Of a stretch of 64,000 bases of DNA, positions 1 to 8,588 are shown piece after piece. Each line of letters begins with the position of its first letter. Within the stretch, counting starts at the first letter, position 1. The notes beneath the pieces are model-generated. The model made no database searches, was not told where the DNA came from, and worked only from the letters and a program-made list of their open reading frames with translations. The stretch is taken from positions 1-64,000 of the forward strand of contig CAZDLM010000006.1 in the NCBI GenBank assembly GCA_964506465.1. The letters run 5' to 3'. The translations under genes and the position numbers were made by a program. This DNA comes from UBA6109 sp964506465 (lineage in GTDB: Bacteria > Desulfobacterota > Syntrophia > Syntrophales > UBA6109).

Positions 1-53
1 CAGTTCGAGATATAATTGGTGTTGCTGATTGGAGTTTTGTAAGAGTTAATAAT
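1..53. other. AT-rich non-homologous scaffold end
   Basis: These bases precede the recognisable Lon coding sequence but do not continue it. In the Lon frame they contain a TGA and two adjacent TAA stops at 47-52, and they are much more AT-rich than the next kilobases. Lon similarity begins abruptly at about base 54-56 (R-K-A-G-V-R-N-L-E-R). I see no terminal repeat or coding sequence. A mis-joined contig end, or the edge of an inserted element, would both explain it. Confidence 0.6.
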
Positions 54-868
54 GCCGCAAGGCCGGCGTGCGCAACCTCGAACGTGAAATTGCCTCGATT
101 TGCCGAAAGGTCGCGCGCGAGATCGTCAGCGACAACAAGACGAAGCGATTTCACATTGTCGCCAAGAGTATCTCCAAGTATCTCGGGGTTCCGAAGTACC
201 GCCACGGTGAAGCGGAAAACAAGGACGAGGTGGGTTTGACGATCGGCTTGGCGTGGACGGAGTTTGGCGGAGAACTGCTGACCATCGAGACCTCCGTCAT
301 GCAGGGGACGGGCAAGGTGACACTGACGGGAAAACTGGGGGACGTCATGCAGGAATCCGCCCAGGCGGCATTGTCCTACGTCCGTTCCAGGGCGGAGCAG
401 CTCGGAATCCCCGGGAATTTCTACAAGGAGATGGACGTGCACATCCACGTCCCGGAAGGTGCGATTCCCAAGGACGGCCCTTCGGCTGGCATCGCGATGG
501 CGACATCCCTCGCATCGGCGTTTACGAAAAAGAAAGTGCGCTCGGATCTGGCCATGACGGGCGAAATTACGCTCCGCGGACGGGTCTTGCCGATCGGCGG
601 TTTGAAGGAAAAGTTGTTGGCGGCTCATCGGGCCGAAATCAAGACGGTCATCATCCCCAAAGACAACGAGCGGGATCTGCCGGACGTCCCGCAGAATATC
701 GTGAAGGGGCTCGAAGTCATCTTCGTGGAGAATGTCGATCAGGTCCTGAAGGTCGCATTCCGGGAGCAGGACGGCGAGAGGACTTCCCAGCCCGGGGACA
801 CCGGGGCGTGTGCCGGAACGGAGCGGAAGGAGACGAATGAAGAAATGCCTTCCATGCGCGTGAATTGA
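54..868 (+). CDS. lon: ATP-dependent protease Lon, C-terminal part (5' end missing or broken)
   Basis: C-terminal fragment of the Lon AAA+ serine protease, which degrades damaged and regulatory proteins in the cytoplasm. What remains is the end of the AAA alpha subdomain (AGVRNLEREIASICRKVA) and the whole proteolytic domain. Counted from the GTG at 68, the nucleophile is Ser139 in PKDGPSAG and the catalytic Lys lies in GGLKEK near residues 180-182, so the Ser-Lys dyad is intact. The roughly 550 residues holding the N domain and Walker motifs are absent because in-frame stops occur at 47-52. The GTG at 68 is an internal Val codon, not a credible start. The last 30 residues after AFREQDGE are a low-complexity tail. 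If the junction is real rather than an assembly error, this is a pseudogene. Confidence 0.88.
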
Positions 869-923
869 GTTTTATTCGGAAGGTCGTGGCCGTTCATCCC
901 AGCGCCCGTCGGCCATTTCTTCC

Positions 924-952
924 TTGACAATCCATCGGGTTGCTGTTAGGAA
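924..952 (+). promoter_or_regulatory. Candidate sigma-70 promoter for the tRNA pair
   Basis: A perfect -35 TTGACA at 924-929 is followed after 17 bases by a weak -10, TAGGAA, at 947-952. The tRNA-Val starts 28 bases downstream. The -35 is convincing and the -10 matches only in part. Confidence 0.5.
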
Positions 953-979
953 CCTACTCGGTCGCAAGGAGGGTATTCC

Positions 980-1055
980 GGGCGGGTAGCTCAGCTGGGA
1001 GAGCGCCACGCTTACACCGTGGATGTCACAGGTTCGAGTCCTGTTCCGCCTACCA
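980..1055 (+). tRNA. tRNA-Val (anticodon TAC)
   Basis: A complete cloverleaf of 76 nt. The acceptor arm is GGGCGGG at 980-986 against TCCGCCT at 1045-1051. The D arm is GCTC/GAGC. The anticodon stem CCACG/CGTGG carries the loop CTTACAC, so the anticodon is TAC, reading GUA and other valine codons. The T arm is ACAGG/CCTGT. Discriminator A and a genomically encoded CCA end the gene. It is followed 74 bases later by tRNA-Asp, probably in one transcript. Confidence 0.96.
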
Positions 1056-1129
1056 GGCAAGAAAGGCTGATCCAGCGGACCGAAGCTCTTTTGTTCCGGA
1101 AGCGGAGGTCATCAGCTGAGGAAATATTC

Positions 1130-1206
1130 GGGGCCGTAGTTAAGTTGGTTATAACGCCGGCCTGTCACGTCGGAGGACGAGGGTTCAAGTCCCTTCGGCC
1201 CCGCCA
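1130..1206 (+). tRNA. tRNA-Asp (anticodon GTC)
   Basis: A 77-nt cloverleaf. The acceptor arm GGGGCCG at 1130-1136 pairs with CGGCCCC. The D stem is GTTA/TAAC. The anticodon stem CCGGC/GTCGG carries the loop CTGTCAC, giving GTC. The T stem is GAGGG/CCCTT. Discriminator G and an encoded CCA follow. It is the second gene of a tRNA-Val/tRNA-Asp pair and runs directly into a strong terminator. This tRNA would be the cognate substrate of the AspRS encoded at 60.4 kb. Confidence 0.96.
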
Positions 1207-1213
1207 AAGCCAA

Positions 1214-1246
1214 GGGGGTTGACCACAACGGTTGACCCCCTTTTTT
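1214..1246 (+). terminator. Rho-independent terminator of the tRNA operon
   Basis: The arm GGGGGTTGACC pairs with GGTTGACCCCC around a 5-nt loop, with two G-T wobbles, and six T residues follow. It begins 8 bases after the tRNA-Asp CCA. Confidence 0.9.
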
Positions 1247-1353
1247 CATCGCGAAATCCGGGATTGCAGCATCCGCGGCCTTCGTGAAACATCAACGGGG
1301 CGCCCTGCGGAAGGGTTCCAGACGATCGATTTCTTTCCGAGGATTTCTGGGAA

Positions 1354-2226
1354 ATGAAATATGAGGGGATGATCATCCGTCCTCCCAGCGAGGCGGAGAG
1401 CTTGCTTCTGCAGGTGACTGTCGGCTGTTCTCACAACCGTTGCACTTTTTGCGCGGCTTTCAAGGACAAGCGTTTCCGCATCAAGTCTCTTGCGGAGATC
1501 GAGGAAGACATCCGGGAAGCGGCGCGCTGTTCCTGGGTGAGACGCGTCTTTCTCTGCGATGGTGACGCGTTGATCATCCCACAGCAGAGACTTCTGAAGA
1601 TTCTGGAGTCGATCCGGATCCACTTGCCCGCGGTGTCGCGGATCGGACTCTACGCCAACGCAAAGAGCATTCGGAAAAAATCCGTCGACGAATTGGCTCA
1701 ATTGAGGGAACGGGGATTGGGTATTGTCTATCTCGGCGTTGAAACGGGCAATGAAGCGTTGTTGCGATGGATCAACAAGGGGGCGGGATACGCAGAAATG
1801 GTGGATGCCGGCCGCCGGATCAAGGACGCGGGGATTCGCCTGTCCGCCACGGTTCTGCTCGGGATCGGTGGACGGGATAGAAGCGTCGAACACGCGGAGG
1901 ACACGGGGCGGATCCTGACGGACATCGATCCCGACTATGTCGGCGCTCTGACGGTCATGGTGGTGCCCGGTACGCCGTTGCACGGCATGATGGCTCGATG
2001 TGAATTTGCATTGCCGGATCGCTTCGGTCTCTTGCGGGAGCTCGAACGGATGATCTCGGCGTCAGACTTCACAGACTGCTTCTTTGCCTCGAACCATGCC
2101 TCCAACTACCTTCCGATCCGGGCGAGCCTGCCTCGGGAAAAAGACAGGACCCTGGCGTTCATTCATCAGATTATCGACACCCGGCAGGACAACATGCTCC
2201 GATCGGAATACCTGCGCGCGCTCTGA
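1354..2226 (+). CDS. Radical SAM protein with CX4CX2C cluster motif
   Basis: A 290-residue radical SAM enzyme of unknown substrate. The cluster motif is C25-SHNR-C30-TF-C33, spaced CX4CX2C instead of the usual CX3CX2C. I believe this variant recurs in one group of Elp3-like Fe-S oxidoreductases (COG1032-like). The rest fits a partial TIM barrel: VFLCDGDAL near residue 70, IVYLGVETGNEALL near 125, and a GG-type SAM segment near 170. There is no B12-binding domain and no C-terminal TRAM domain. It lies between the tRNA terminator and lnt, with no neighbour that suggests a substrate. Confidence 0.85.
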   Translation: MKYEGMIIRPPSEAESLLLQVTVGCSHNRCTFCAAFKDKRFRIKSLAEIEEDIREAARCSWVRRVFLCDGDALIIPQQRLLKILESIRIHLPAVSRIGLYANAKSIRKKSVDELAQLRERGLGIVYLGVETGNEALLRWINKGAGYAEMVDAGRRIKDAGIRLSATVLLGIGGRDRSVEHAEDTGRILTDIDPDYVGALTVMVVPGTPLHGMMARCEFALPDRFGLLRELERMISASDFTDCFFASNHASNYLPIRASLPREKDRTLAFIHQIIDTRQDNMLRSEYLRAL

Positions 2227-2312
2227 ACTCGGTCATTGCAGGAATCGTATCTCTTTTCAGTACAGGTTAGATGATGCGGGCGGAAGTCGCACATATGCAA
2301 GAGGGGAAGAGG

Positions 2313-3872
2313 ATGGGGATCGTCCAACGTTTCCGCCGGATCAGGCGGACGGACATCATTTACAGCATCTTGGGGGGACTCCTCTTTTTTATGTCTTTCC
2401 CCCACCATGGCATGGGCTTTGTTGCCTGGATCGCTCTTGTGCCGCTTTTTATGGCATTGCGGCGGAAGGATCCCTTCGATTCTTTCCTGCTGGGCTTTCT
2501 GTTTGGTCTTGTCGCGTACGCAGGCATCCTGTATTGGATCAGTTACGTGGTCGTCGTCTACGGGTCCCTTCCCATGGTTGCCGGCCTTGCAGCGACGTTC
2601 CTTCTCTCCGCCTACCTTGCCCTGTATGTGGGGATTTTTTCTCTTGTCCTGTCCTTCTTTCGCCGACGGGGAATGCCGCTTCTCTGGATTGCGCCTCCGC
2701 TGTGGATCGCGATGGAATGGATCAAGGGATGGCTGCTGACCGGGTTCCCGTGGGGAAATTTTGCATACTCGCAGTACCAGAACATCGGGATGATTCAAAT
2801 AGCGGATCTCACGGGACTCTATGGAATACTTTTCATCCTGGTCATGGTCAACGCCCTGCTCTTCGAGGTGCTGGTTGCAAAAGGCGACCTTCGACATGTG
2901 GCCGGCGAGTGCGTCGGCTGCTGCATGATCGTAGTCTGCGTTTACGGTTACGGAATCTGGCGCATCGATCAAGTTCGGCAATCCATGCATTCGGCTTCTT
3001 CATTCGGCGTCACCCTGGTTCAGGGGAATATCGATCAGAACGTCAAATGGCATCCCGACAATCAAAGCGCGACGGTGGATGTTTACCGGAAGCTCTCTCT
3101 CGAGCATGCGCCCAAGGGCGAGGGGCTGACGGTATGGCCGGAAACCGCTGCGCCTTTCTATTTCCAGGACACATCGGACTTGCAGAAACGGGTTACCGAG
3201 ACGGTCAGGGAAATCCGCTCATGGCTTCTTCTCGGAAGTCCGAGTTACCGTCGTGACGGCAATGAGGTGTCCTACCAGAATACCGCTTTTCTATTATCCC
3301 CGGATGGTCAGCAGGCGGGCCGCTATGACAAGGTTCATTTGGTTCCGTACGGGGAGTACGTTCCGTTGAGGAGGTTTTTTCCCTTCCTCAGCAAGATGGT
3401 GGTTGGAATCGGAGATTTTCGATCGGGAGAGGGATTTCATCCGCTTCGCCTCCTGGGGAACCATCGGGCGGGGATCTTGATCTGCTATGAAGCGATTTTT
3501 CCGGAATACAGCCGTCTCTACAAGCGTCGGGGAGCTGAACTTCTTGTAAATATGACGAATGACGCATGGTTCGGCGAGACATCGGCGCCTCATCAGCACT
3601 TGTCGATGACGATCTTTCGTGCCGTCGAGAACCGAGTGTATTTCGTCAGAGCCGCCAATACAGGTATCAGCGCCATCATCGATCCCACAGGTCGTATCGT
3701 CGCCAGGACAAGAACATTCGAACGCACGGCTCTCAGCGGCATGGTTCGATGGATGAACCTCAGGAGCTTCTATGCGCAGTACGGAGATATTTTTCTGTAT
3801 TTGTGTTTGACGTGGGTCATGGCGCTCTCTATAATATCCGCCGCCAGAAAGGAGAGAATCGGGTATGAGTGA
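2313..3872 (+). CDS. lnt: Apolipoprotein N-acyltransferase
   Basis: Transfers the third acyl chain from phospholipid to the N-terminal cysteine of lipoproteins in the inner membrane. Residues 15-235 of the longest frame form about six membrane segments and the remainder is a periplasmic nitrilase domain. In that longest frame (ATG at 2271) the catalytic triad is Glu291 (TVWPETAAP), Lys354 (RYDKVHLVPYGEYVP) and Cys405 (LICYEAIFPE). One more hydrophobic helix closes the protein near residues 505-525. I chose the ATG at 2313 because GAGGGG lies 6 bases upstream; 2271 and 2295 lack a comparable site. The stop overlaps the prfB start region by 8 bases, implying coupled expression. Confidence 0.95.
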   Translation: MGIVQRFRRIRRTDIIYSILGGLLFFMSFPHHGMGFVAWIALVPLFMALRRKDPFDSFLLGFLFGLVAYAGILYWISYVVVVYGSLPMVAGLAATFLLSAYLALYVGIFSLVLSFFRRRGMPLLWIAPPLWIAMEWIKGWLLTGFPWGNFAYSQYQNIGMIQIADLTGLYGILFILVMVNALLFEVLVAKGDLRHVAGECVGCCMIVVCVYGYGIWRIDQVRQSMHSASSFGVTLVQGNIDQNVKWHPDNQSATVDVYRKLSLEHAPKGEGLTVWPETAAPFYFQDTSDLQKRVTETVREIRSWLLLGSPSYRRDGNEVSYQNTAFLLSPDGQQAGRYDKVHLVPYGEYVPLRRFFPFLSKMVVGIGDFRSGEGFHPLRLLGNHRAGILICYEAIFPEYSRLYKRRGAELLVNMTNDAWFGETSAPHQHLSMTIFRAVENRVYFVRAANTGISAIIDPTGRIVARTRTFERTALSGMVRWMNLRSFYAQYGDIFLYLCLTWVMALSIISAARKERIGYE

Positions 3873-4954
3873 GGTATTGACAGAGTCCCTGTCGGAATTG
3901 AAGAAGAAGATCGAACGGCTTGGGGACTATCTTTGACGTCAGGCAGAAGGAAAAGGATCTCGAGGCCATGAATGCGTTGACGCTCCGCGATGACTTCTGG
4001 AATGACCCCGAGAAAGCCAGCGAGATTCTGAAGAAGAAGAATAAGATCACCCTTCAGTTTGAGAACTGGAAAAAGCAAAAAGAGGCCGTGGAGGATCTTG
4101 CCGCCCTCCATGAGCTCGCACTGCAGGACAACGATAATCAAACGCTCTCCGAAGTCGAGCGCGACCTGGAAAAACTCCAGGGCGCCGTCCGGGATGAAGA
4201 GCTTCGGATGATGCTGAGCACGGAAGAGGACGCCCTGAATGCCATCATGTCGATTCATGCGGGGGCAGGAGGCAAGGAAGCTCAGGACTGGGCGGAGATG
4301 CTGGTGCGGATGTACCTGCGATGGGCGGAAAGAAAAGGCTTCAAGACGACAATCATCGATTATCTGCCCGGCGACGAAGCCGGCGTGAAGAGCGTGTCCA
4401 TGACCATCGAAGGCGAGTATGCCTATGGCTACGCGAAGGCCGAGGTGGGCATCCACCGCTTGGTAAGAATTTCGCCTTTTGATGCCGGGGCTCGACGCCA
4501 CACGTCTTTCGCGTCCGTCTTTGTGTACCCCGAGGTGAGTGATGCGATCGTCGTCGATATCGACGAGAAGGATCTGCGCATCGACACCTTCCGCTCTTCC
4601 GGAAAGGGCGGACAGCATGTCAACAAGACGGAGTCCGCGATCCGAATCACCCACCTCCCCACCGGCATCGTGGTGCAATGCCAGAATGAGCGCTCCCAGC
4701 ACAAGAATAAAGCGATGGCCATGAAATTTCTGAAGTCCCGAATTTATGATATGAAGCTTCGGGAACAACACGACAGGCGGGACGAGGTGAACAAGACGAA
4801 GAAGGAAATCGCCTGGGGGAGCCAGATCCGCTCCTATGTCCTTCATCCGTATAAAATGGTGAAGGATCACCGGACGAATCTGGAAGTGGGCAACGCGACG
4901 CGCGTTCTGGATGGAGATATCGACGACTTCATCGAAGCCTATCTTCTGCAATAG
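3865..4954 (+). CDS. prfB: Peptide chain release factor 2, expressed by programmed +1 frameshift
   Basis: RF2 terminates translation at UGA and UAA. The coding sequence is split: 23 codons from the ATG at 3865 run to an in-frame TGA at 3934-3936, and the remaining 339 codons are read in the +1 frame from 3935, giving 362 residues. The second part carries the SPF stop-codon recognition tripeptide (RISPFDAGARRHTSF) and the GGQ peptidyl-hydrolysis motif (SSGKGGQHVNKTES). SPF identifies RF2 rather than RF1. The family's usual length and the conserved site make this an intact autoregulated gene, not a damaged one. Its start lies inside the last codons of lnt. Confidence 0.97.
3920..3937 (+). promoter_or_regulatory. 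RF2 autoregulatory frameshift site
   Basis: A G-rich Shine-Dalgarno-like stretch (TTGGGGAC) lies just upstream of TAT CTT TGA C, with CTT at 3931-3933 and the UGA at 3934-3936. This is the standard prfB slippery site: low RF2 leaves the UGA undecoded and lets the ribosome slip +1 onto GAC. Confidence 0.95.
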
Positions 4955-5018
4955 GAGCGCGAAGACAGAAAGCACGGCGTCCAAGAGGTTGATGGAGGTC
5001 GATGACGAAGGAGGGACG

Positions 5019-6989
5019 ATGACAGAAGGGAACCAGTGGATAAGGAGTTTCATCGTTGCCGTTGTGTCTGTCACTCTTGCGTTGGCAGCGGCGGGATCGT
5101 CCGTCGCGGTGGACTCCAATCCATCGGGTCTGCCTCAAGAGGAAACGCCCCTCGCTTCGGAAGGACTTCCGGTTGAAAGACCCGCGGTGACGGCTGCGGA
5201 TGATCCGGGCGCCAGCGTGCCGGCATCCGCTCAGGCAACGGCGGATTCCGCCACGGCCGCTTCAAGAGCCACGAACCTGGAGCCGGCGGATCCATCGGAT
5301 TCCAACGGTCAGCGCGATAGAGACGACGAGCAGAAGACCATGGAGGACGCACTCGAACTTCTCGATCAGTCGCAGGTGTTCTGGAGCAAGGGGGATGTCG
5401 AAAATGCCCTGGATTTTCTGGATCGCGCCTACGCCCTCATTCTGGATACGGACGGCGACCCCAACATCGCCAGGCAGAAGGATGACTTGCGACTGCTGAT
5501 CGCCAAGAAGATCCTCGCGATCTACACGTCCATGCAGACGGTGACGACCGGAAAGCGAGGGGAAATTCCCATCCCTATGAACGCGGACGTAGAGAAGGAG
5601 ATTCGTTCGTTCCAGGGGATCGAGAGAGAATTCTTTATCAACGCCTATCAGAGATCCTTTCTGTACCGTCCGATTATTGTGAGGGAGTTGAAGAAGGCCG
5701 GCCTTCCTGAGGAGCTCTCCTGGCTCCCGCTCGTGGAAAGCGGATACAAGGTTCTGGCCCTTTCACGGGCGCGTGCTCTGGGGCTTTGGCAATTCATTCC
5801 TTCAACAGGTTACAAGTACGGATTGAATCGTGATGATTGGGTGGACGAGCGCATGGATGTGGAGAAGTCCACCCGCGCCGCGATCGGCTATCTGAAGGAT
5901 CTTCACGAGATGTTCGGAGACTGGTTGTCCGTTCTGGCCGCTTACAATTGCGGGGAGGGGAGGGTGCTTCGCGTGATCTCCCGGCAGCATCTCAATTATC
6001 TGGATCGTTTTTGGGATCTCTACAGCCAGCTTCCCAATGAAACCGCGCGCTACGTGCCGCGTTTTCTCGCCACCCTCCACATCATCAAGGACCCCAAGAA
6101 ATACGGCATGGATTTGGAGGATGGTTCATCGAAGCAGCAGGCTTACGCCTACGAAACTGTCGCAACGGACAAAACGATGCGCCTGGCGGACATAGCCCAA
6201 AGCCTGAATCTCACCGAGGATGCACTGTCTTTTCTCAATTCCGAACTTCGCCATCGCATGACACCGGACCGTACGTATCAACTCAAACTTCCGCCGGGTT
6301 CGGGGGAGAGGCTCGTGCAGGTGATGGATGATATCCCACGCTGGGAAAGACCGCGCTTTGCATCCGGAAAAGGAAGAACGGTTACCGTCCGTCACAAAGT
6401 CCGGAAAGGCGAGACGATCGACTCCATCGCGCGGAGATACAAGGTCTCCGTAAAGACACTTCGGTCCCGCAATCGTCTTCCCGCCGGCAAGGCCCTCATA
6501 GCTGGCCAGCGTTTGACGATTCCGGTGAAGACCTATGCGTACGCGGCGCCGCCGGAGAAGGGAAAGAAAGGGAAAGTAAAGACCTCCGAAGACGGTACGA
6601 TGCGGCATGTCGTGCAAAAAGGCGATACGATCTCCTCCATTTCCCGTCAGTATGATATTCCGCAGTCGCAGATCAGGCAGATCAACGACATGGAGGGCGA
6701 TCGGATCCACATCGGTCAGGCACTGCTAATCCCCTCCGGGGCGTCGGCACAGGAGCCGTCCGCAGGCCAGGCAAAAGAGGGCGCTGGCTCCGGCAAAACA
6801 AGAAACAAACAACTGGCGGCTTCCGAAGCGGCGCGGGATGAGTCGAGGACCTATGTGATTCAGAAAGGGGATACCCTCAGCGAGATCGCGCGATCCAACA
6901 AGTTGACTTTGGGGAAACTCCTTGAATTGAACGGCATGGCAACGGGGGATCAACAGATCCATCCGGGTCAGGTCCTGAACGTCCGATAG
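5019..6989 (+). CDS. MltD-like lytic transglycosylase with three LysM domains
   Basis: A periplasmic enzyme predicted to cleave peptidoglycan between MurNAc and GlcNAc. The start at 5019 follows AAGGAGGG and gives 656 residues beginning with a signal peptide (hydrophobic core FIVAVVSVTLALAAAG). Then come an Ala/Pro-rich linker, a helical region with a TPR-like segment, and a family 1 SLT domain at about residues 225-345. The catalytic Glu240 lies in LPLVESGYK, followed by GLWQFIPSTG and AAYNCGEGRV. Three LysM repeats fill the C-terminus, each opening with a KGETI/KGDTI/KGDTL motif. It ends convergently 37 bases from ybeY. Confidence 0.93.
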   Translation: MTEGNQWIRSFIVAVVSVTLALAAAGSSVAVDSNPSGLPQEETPLASEGLPVERPAVTAADDPGASVPASAQATADSATAASRATNLEPADPSDSNGQRDRDDEQKTMEDALELLDQSQVFWSKGDVENALDFLDRAYALILDTDGDPNIARQKDDLRLLIAKKILAIYTSMQTVTTGKRGEIPIPMNADVEKEIRSFQGIEREFFINAYQRSFLYRPIIVRELKKAGLPEELSWLPLVESGYKVLALSRARALGLWQFIPSTGYKYGLNRDDWVDERMDVEKSTRAAIGYLKDLHEMFGDWLSVLAAYNCGEGRVLRVISRQHLNYLDRFWDLYSQLPNETARYVPRFLATLHIIKDPKKYGMDLEDGSSKQQAYAYETVATDKTMRLADIAQSLNLTEDALSFLNSELRHRMTPDRTYQLKLPPGSGERLVQVMDDIPRWERPRFASGKGRTVTVRHKVRKGETIDSIARRYKVSVKTLRSRNRLPAGKALIAGQRLTIPVKTYAYAAPPEKGKKGKVKTSEDGTMRHVVQKGDTISSISRQYDIPQSQIRQINDMEGDRIHIGQALLIPSGASAQEPSAGQAKEGAGSGKTRNKQLAASEAARDESRTYVIQKGDTLSEIARSNKLTLGKLLELNGMATGDQQIHPGQVLNVR

Positions 6990-7026
6990 ACGCGTGAACG
7001 GAACCTGCCCATGGAAGGAGCGGGGC

Positions 7027-7467
7027 TCATTTCTTCAACTGCGCGAATATTTCGTCCTGTCGCTTCTCCATCTCCCGGGCCGCTTCCTTGCCGGATCGCT
7101 CGTGATCGTAGCCCAGGAGATGGAGGATGCCGTGGATCAGCAGGTAATCCAGTTCATCCTCCAGGGAGATGCCTTCGCGCTCCGCGTCGCGAAGAGCCGT
7201 ATCCACCGAAATGACGATATCTCCCAGCAGGGAAGGATTGACGTCGCTGAATTCGCCTTCCCTCATGGAAAATGAGATGACGTTCGTGGCGCTGTCGCGG
7301 GCCAGATACTTCCGGTTGAAATCCCTGATCTCCGCGTCGTTCACAAAGATTACACTGACGTCCGCCTGGGGACATGCCAGCTCTGCAAGGATTCTTTTTA
7401 TCCTGCCTCGAAGGCGTCTCAAATCCAGTTTCTGCCGTTTCTGACGGTTTTCAACATCAATCGACAT
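7027..7467 (-). CDS. ybeY: Endoribonuclease YbeY (rRNA maturation factor)
   Basis: A single-strand-specific RNase that acts in 16S rRNA 3'-end maturation and ribosome quality control. The 146-residue length is normal. The zinc site is HGxLHLxGYDH with His112, His116 and His122, preceded by the TNVISFSM segment. It is the last gene of the minus-strand run and sits 45 bases after phoH. PhoH-YbeY pairing is very common and supports both assignments. Confidence 0.96.
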   Translation of the reverse strand: MSIDVENRQKRQKLDLRRLRGRIKRILAELACPQADVSVIFVNDAEIRDFNRKYLARDSATNVISFSMREGEFSDVNPSLLGDIVISVDTALRDAEREGISLEDELDYLLIHGILHLLGYDHERSGKEAAREMEKRQDEIFAQLKK

Positions 7468-7512
7468 GATGGGATCACTCGGAGGAATCCTGCGGGCCGA
7501 TTTCCAGCCGTT

Positions 7513-8562
7513 CTATGGAGAGTGCGAAGATCCGTTCTTTTTGATGCGCTCGAATTCGCCGTACGCCCGGATCACGTCCTGGACAAGAGGATGGCGCACG
7601 ACATCGACTTCAGAAAAATAGACAAAATGGATGCCCGCCGTTTTTTTCAAAATACGTTCTGCCGCAAGGAGTCCCGAATCCCGCTCCGGGGGCAGGTCGA
7701 TCTGCGTGACGTCGCCGGTGATGACGGCCTTGGATCCGAATCCAAGCCTCGTCAAGAACATCTTCATCTGTTCATGGGTCGTATTCTGAGCTTCGTCCAG
7801 GATGACAAAGGAGTCGTTGAGCGTCCGTCCCCTCATGAACGCGAGCGGGGCGACTTCGATGACGCCTTTGGAAATAAGGGAAGTCGCCCGGTCGAAATCA
7901 AGCATGTCGAACAGGGCGTCGTAGAGCGGGCGAAGATAAGGATTGACCTTCTCTGCAAGGTCTCCAGGCAGGAACCCCAGTTTTTCGCCGGCCTCCACGG
8001 CGGGCCTCGTCAGGACGATGCGGCTGATCTTTTTTTCCATAAGACACGAGACGGCCATCGCCATGGCGAGGTAGGTCTTCCCCGTCCCGGCGGGGCCGAT
8101 GGCAAAGACCATATCGCTGGCGCGGATCGAATCGATGTACAGCTTCTGGGCGATGCTCTTGGGGGTAATGGTCCTTTTCTTGGAGGAAATGAAGACCTTG
8201 TCCAGAAAGATCTTTTCGATCTTGACGCCGGGGTCTTCTGCCAGGATACGGTGCGCGTAATCGATATCCGATGGATAGAGCGGATAGCCTTTTTCAATGA
8301 TCGAAATGAGCTGAACGAGCAGGTTCTCGACGAGTTCCGCTGCAACCGGATTTCCGGAGACGAAGAGGCTGCCGCTTCGGGCACAGATTTTTACGGGCTG
8401 CAGTCTTTCGATGAGCTTTGCGTTCAAATCCTGTTCGCCGAGAAGGATGCGCAGGACGCTGTCGCGGGGACAAGGTATATTCTTGGTGCAGAGTGTTTCG
8501 GTCGTCTGTTTCAAGGAATTGTCGACATACCCCCATGTCTGAAATCGGCCGCAGGCTAACAT
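7513..8562 (-). CDS. phoH: PhoH-family ATPase
   Basis: A cytoplasmic PhoH/PhoL-type P-loop ATPase associated with RNA metabolism. With the ATG at 8562 it has 349 residues: an N-terminal KH-like region, Walker A GPAGTGKT at 156-163 and Walker B FVILDEAQN near 252-260. A longer reading frame reaches 8667 but runs into the upstream hydrolase gene, so I rejected that start. A TTG about 48 bases further in (LKQTTETL) is another possible start. It lies 27 bases after the M20 gene and directly precedes ybeY. Confidence 0.93.
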   Translation of the reverse strand: MLACGRFQTWGYVDNSLKQTTETLCTKNIPCPRDSVLRILLGEQDLNAKLIERLQPVKICARSGSLFVSGNPVAAELVENLLVQLISIIEKGYPLYPSDIDYAHRILAEDPGVKIEKIFLDKVFISSKKRTITPKSIAQKLYIDSIRASDMVFAIGPAGTGKTYLAMAMAVSCLMEKKISRIVLTRPAVEAGEKLGFLPGDLAEKVNPYLRPLYDALFDMLDFDRATSLISKGVIEVAPLAFMRGRTLNDSFVILDEAQNTTHEQMKMFLTRLGFGSKAVITGDVTQIDLPPERDSGLLAAERILKKTAGIHFVYFSEVDVVRHPLVQDVIRAYGEFERIKKNGSSHSP

Positions 8563-8588
8563 GAAACCCGCAGCCGCGCAATCTTGTT

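Noticed and set aside
3934..3936. In-frame TGA in prfB read as a nonsense mutation
   Set aside because: It sits exactly in a CTT TGA C recoding site, so it is the normal RF2 regulatory stop.
3770..5119. 449-residue minus-strand frame over prfB
   Set aside because: Shadow of the RF2 gene, which has the SPF and GGQ motifs and a canonical frameshift site.
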